Shown one piece after another: positions 23,373 to 23,964 of a DNA stretch of 23,964 bases. The DNA is taken from positions 1-23,964 of the forward strand of contig DATJGR010000014.1 in the NCBI GenBank assembly GCA_035494855.1. Direction: 5' to 3'. Every line of letters starts with the position of its first letter. Positions within the stretch are counted from its first letter, which is position 1. A program made the translations under genes and the position numbers. The notes beneath the pieces are model-generated. The model worked only from the letters and a program-made list of their open reading frames with translations, did not search any database and was not told the origin of the DNA. Source of the stretch: DATJGR01 sp035494855. Its GTDB lineage: Bacteria > Pseudomonadota > Gammaproteobacteria > Pseudomonadales > Azotimanducaceae.

Positions 23373-23581
23373 ACACGGCATCTCGCGAAACATTGCCAGC
23401 ACGACCGCACGTCAAACCGTGGTATCGGCAGTTCTGGCCGTGGTTTCTGATCGCGATCCCGCTCGCCGGCGTAATCACCGCGAGCATCACCGGCGTGTAT
23501 GCCTTCCGACACGCCGACGTCGAGGTGCGCCGCGTCGATGTTGCGCCGCTCGACAAGACCTCGTGGGAATCGCACCGATGA
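23369..23581 (+). CDS. Short FixH-like protein (putative CcoH)
   Basis: A 70-residue protein with one membrane helix (about 29-46). The start of this helix, KPWYRQFWPWFLIAIPL (16-32), matches the N-terminus of FixH/CcoH, which helps cbb3 oxidase assembly together with CcoI. FixH is usually about 150-180 residues with a periplasmic beta-domain; here only about 20 residues follow the helix. The stop is clean and overlaps the next start as ATGA, so this is not an obvious frameshift: the open frame continues into a well-formed gene. It is either a reduced FixH or a short family branch. Confidence 0.75.
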   Translation: MNTASRETLPARPHVKPWYRQFWPWFLIAIPLAGVITASITGVYAFRHADVEVRRVDVAPLDKTSWESHR

Positions 23582-23964
23582 GCGCCGCCCACGCGCTGCA
23601 GCTTTCTTTTCGCGACGATCCGGACTTCGTCGAGCTCGTCACGCATCGTCTAGCGGCCGATCGCGTCGAAGTCGACATCGACGTCGCCGACATGCGCTGC
23701 GCGAATTGTGCGGGCCGCATCGACAGCGCGTTGACGACGCTCGACGGCGTCGCGCAGGTGCGCGTCAATCCGGCGCAGCGCCGCGTGGTACTCACCTACG
23801 ATCCGAATCGCGTCGGCCTGCGCAGCGTTTTCGAAGCGATCGCCGATGCCGGCTACACACCCGCCTATGTAGCGCGCGAAGCCGACGACGATCATTCGCG
23901 CGCAGAACGCCGGCGGCAACTCAAGGGTCTCGCTGTTGCGGCGCTGGCGATGATGCAGGTGATG
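23578..23964 (+). CDS. ccoI: CcoI-type copper-translocating P-type ATPase, 3'-truncated by window edge
   Basis: The first 129 residues of a heavy-metal P1B ATPase; the frame stays open to the window end. A heavy-metal-associated domain (about 30-98) carries the metal site MRCANCAGRID with Cys41 and Cys44. A charged stretch ending in RAERRRQLKGLAVAALAMMQ leads into the first membrane helix. Position after ccoNOQPG and a FixH-like gene identifies it as CcoI/FixI, which exports copper to the oxidase. Many CcoI proteins carry a Cys-containing segment (CxHC) before this domain; here the protein begins about 30 residues before the domain with no cysteines. It overlaps the FixH-like gene by 4 bp. 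Confidence 0.88.
   Translation, partial: MSAAHALQLSFRDDPDFVELVTHRLAADRVEVDIDVADMRCANCAGRIDSALTTLDGVAQVRVNPAQRRVVLTYDPNRVGLRSVFEAIADAGYTPAYVAREADDDHSRAERRRQLKGLAVAALAMMQVM

Overview
The window is dense, GC-rich bacterial chromosome with no mobile elements, tRNA/rRNA genes or CRISPR arrays that I could see. No gap between genes exceeds about 230 bases, and stop/start overlaps of 4 bp (ATGA or GTGA) occur again and again. A ccoNOQPG-type cbb3 oxidase operon, a DUF2868/DUF3482 pair, ArfB and a CreD operon together suggest an aerobic or microaerophilic proteobacterium. A gammaproteobacterium of the Xanthomonadales/Nevskiales kind is my best guess, by gene content only.

Layout. 1-1173 (+): 3' part of an acyl-CoA dehydrogenase. 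1204-4967 (-): a run transcribed leftward, [2Fe-2S] ferredoxin > glutathione transferase > MFS transporter > AGPS-like FAD oxidase. 5083-9603 (-): sensor histidine kinase > response regulator with a receiver domain and a second, degenerate receiver > membrane-anchored repeat protein with a TonB C-terminal domain. 9829-13116 (+): DUF2868 membrane protein > DUF3482 GTPase-like protein > ArfB ribosome-rescue hydrolase. 13128-13973 (-): SDR dehydrogenase of the MFE-2 type. 14165-15610 (+): lipoprotein with an HExxH metallopeptidase motif. 15596-18687 (-): six-TM membrane protein > winged-helix regulator > cis-prenyltransferase (UppS family) > CreD, behind a promoter overlapped by a 17-bp palindrome. 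18860-23964 (+): ccoN-ccoO-ccoQ-ccoP-ccoG, a very short FixH-like protein and the start of a CcoI copper P-type ATPase, which runs off the window.

How the genes work together. The right third encodes a high-affinity terminal oxidase (CcoNOQP) plus its copper and assembly factors (CcoG, FixH-like, CcoI). The UppS/CreD operon looks like an envelope-maintenance unit that is probably autoregulated by its winged-helix protein. The kinase/regulator/TonB-domain operon has no recognised DNA-binding or enzymatic output domain; a signalling route from the kinase to the repeat/TonB-domain protein is the least described arrangement here. The left end holds oxidoreductases that could serve lipid or xenobiotic catabolism, but no pathway can be named from sequence alone.
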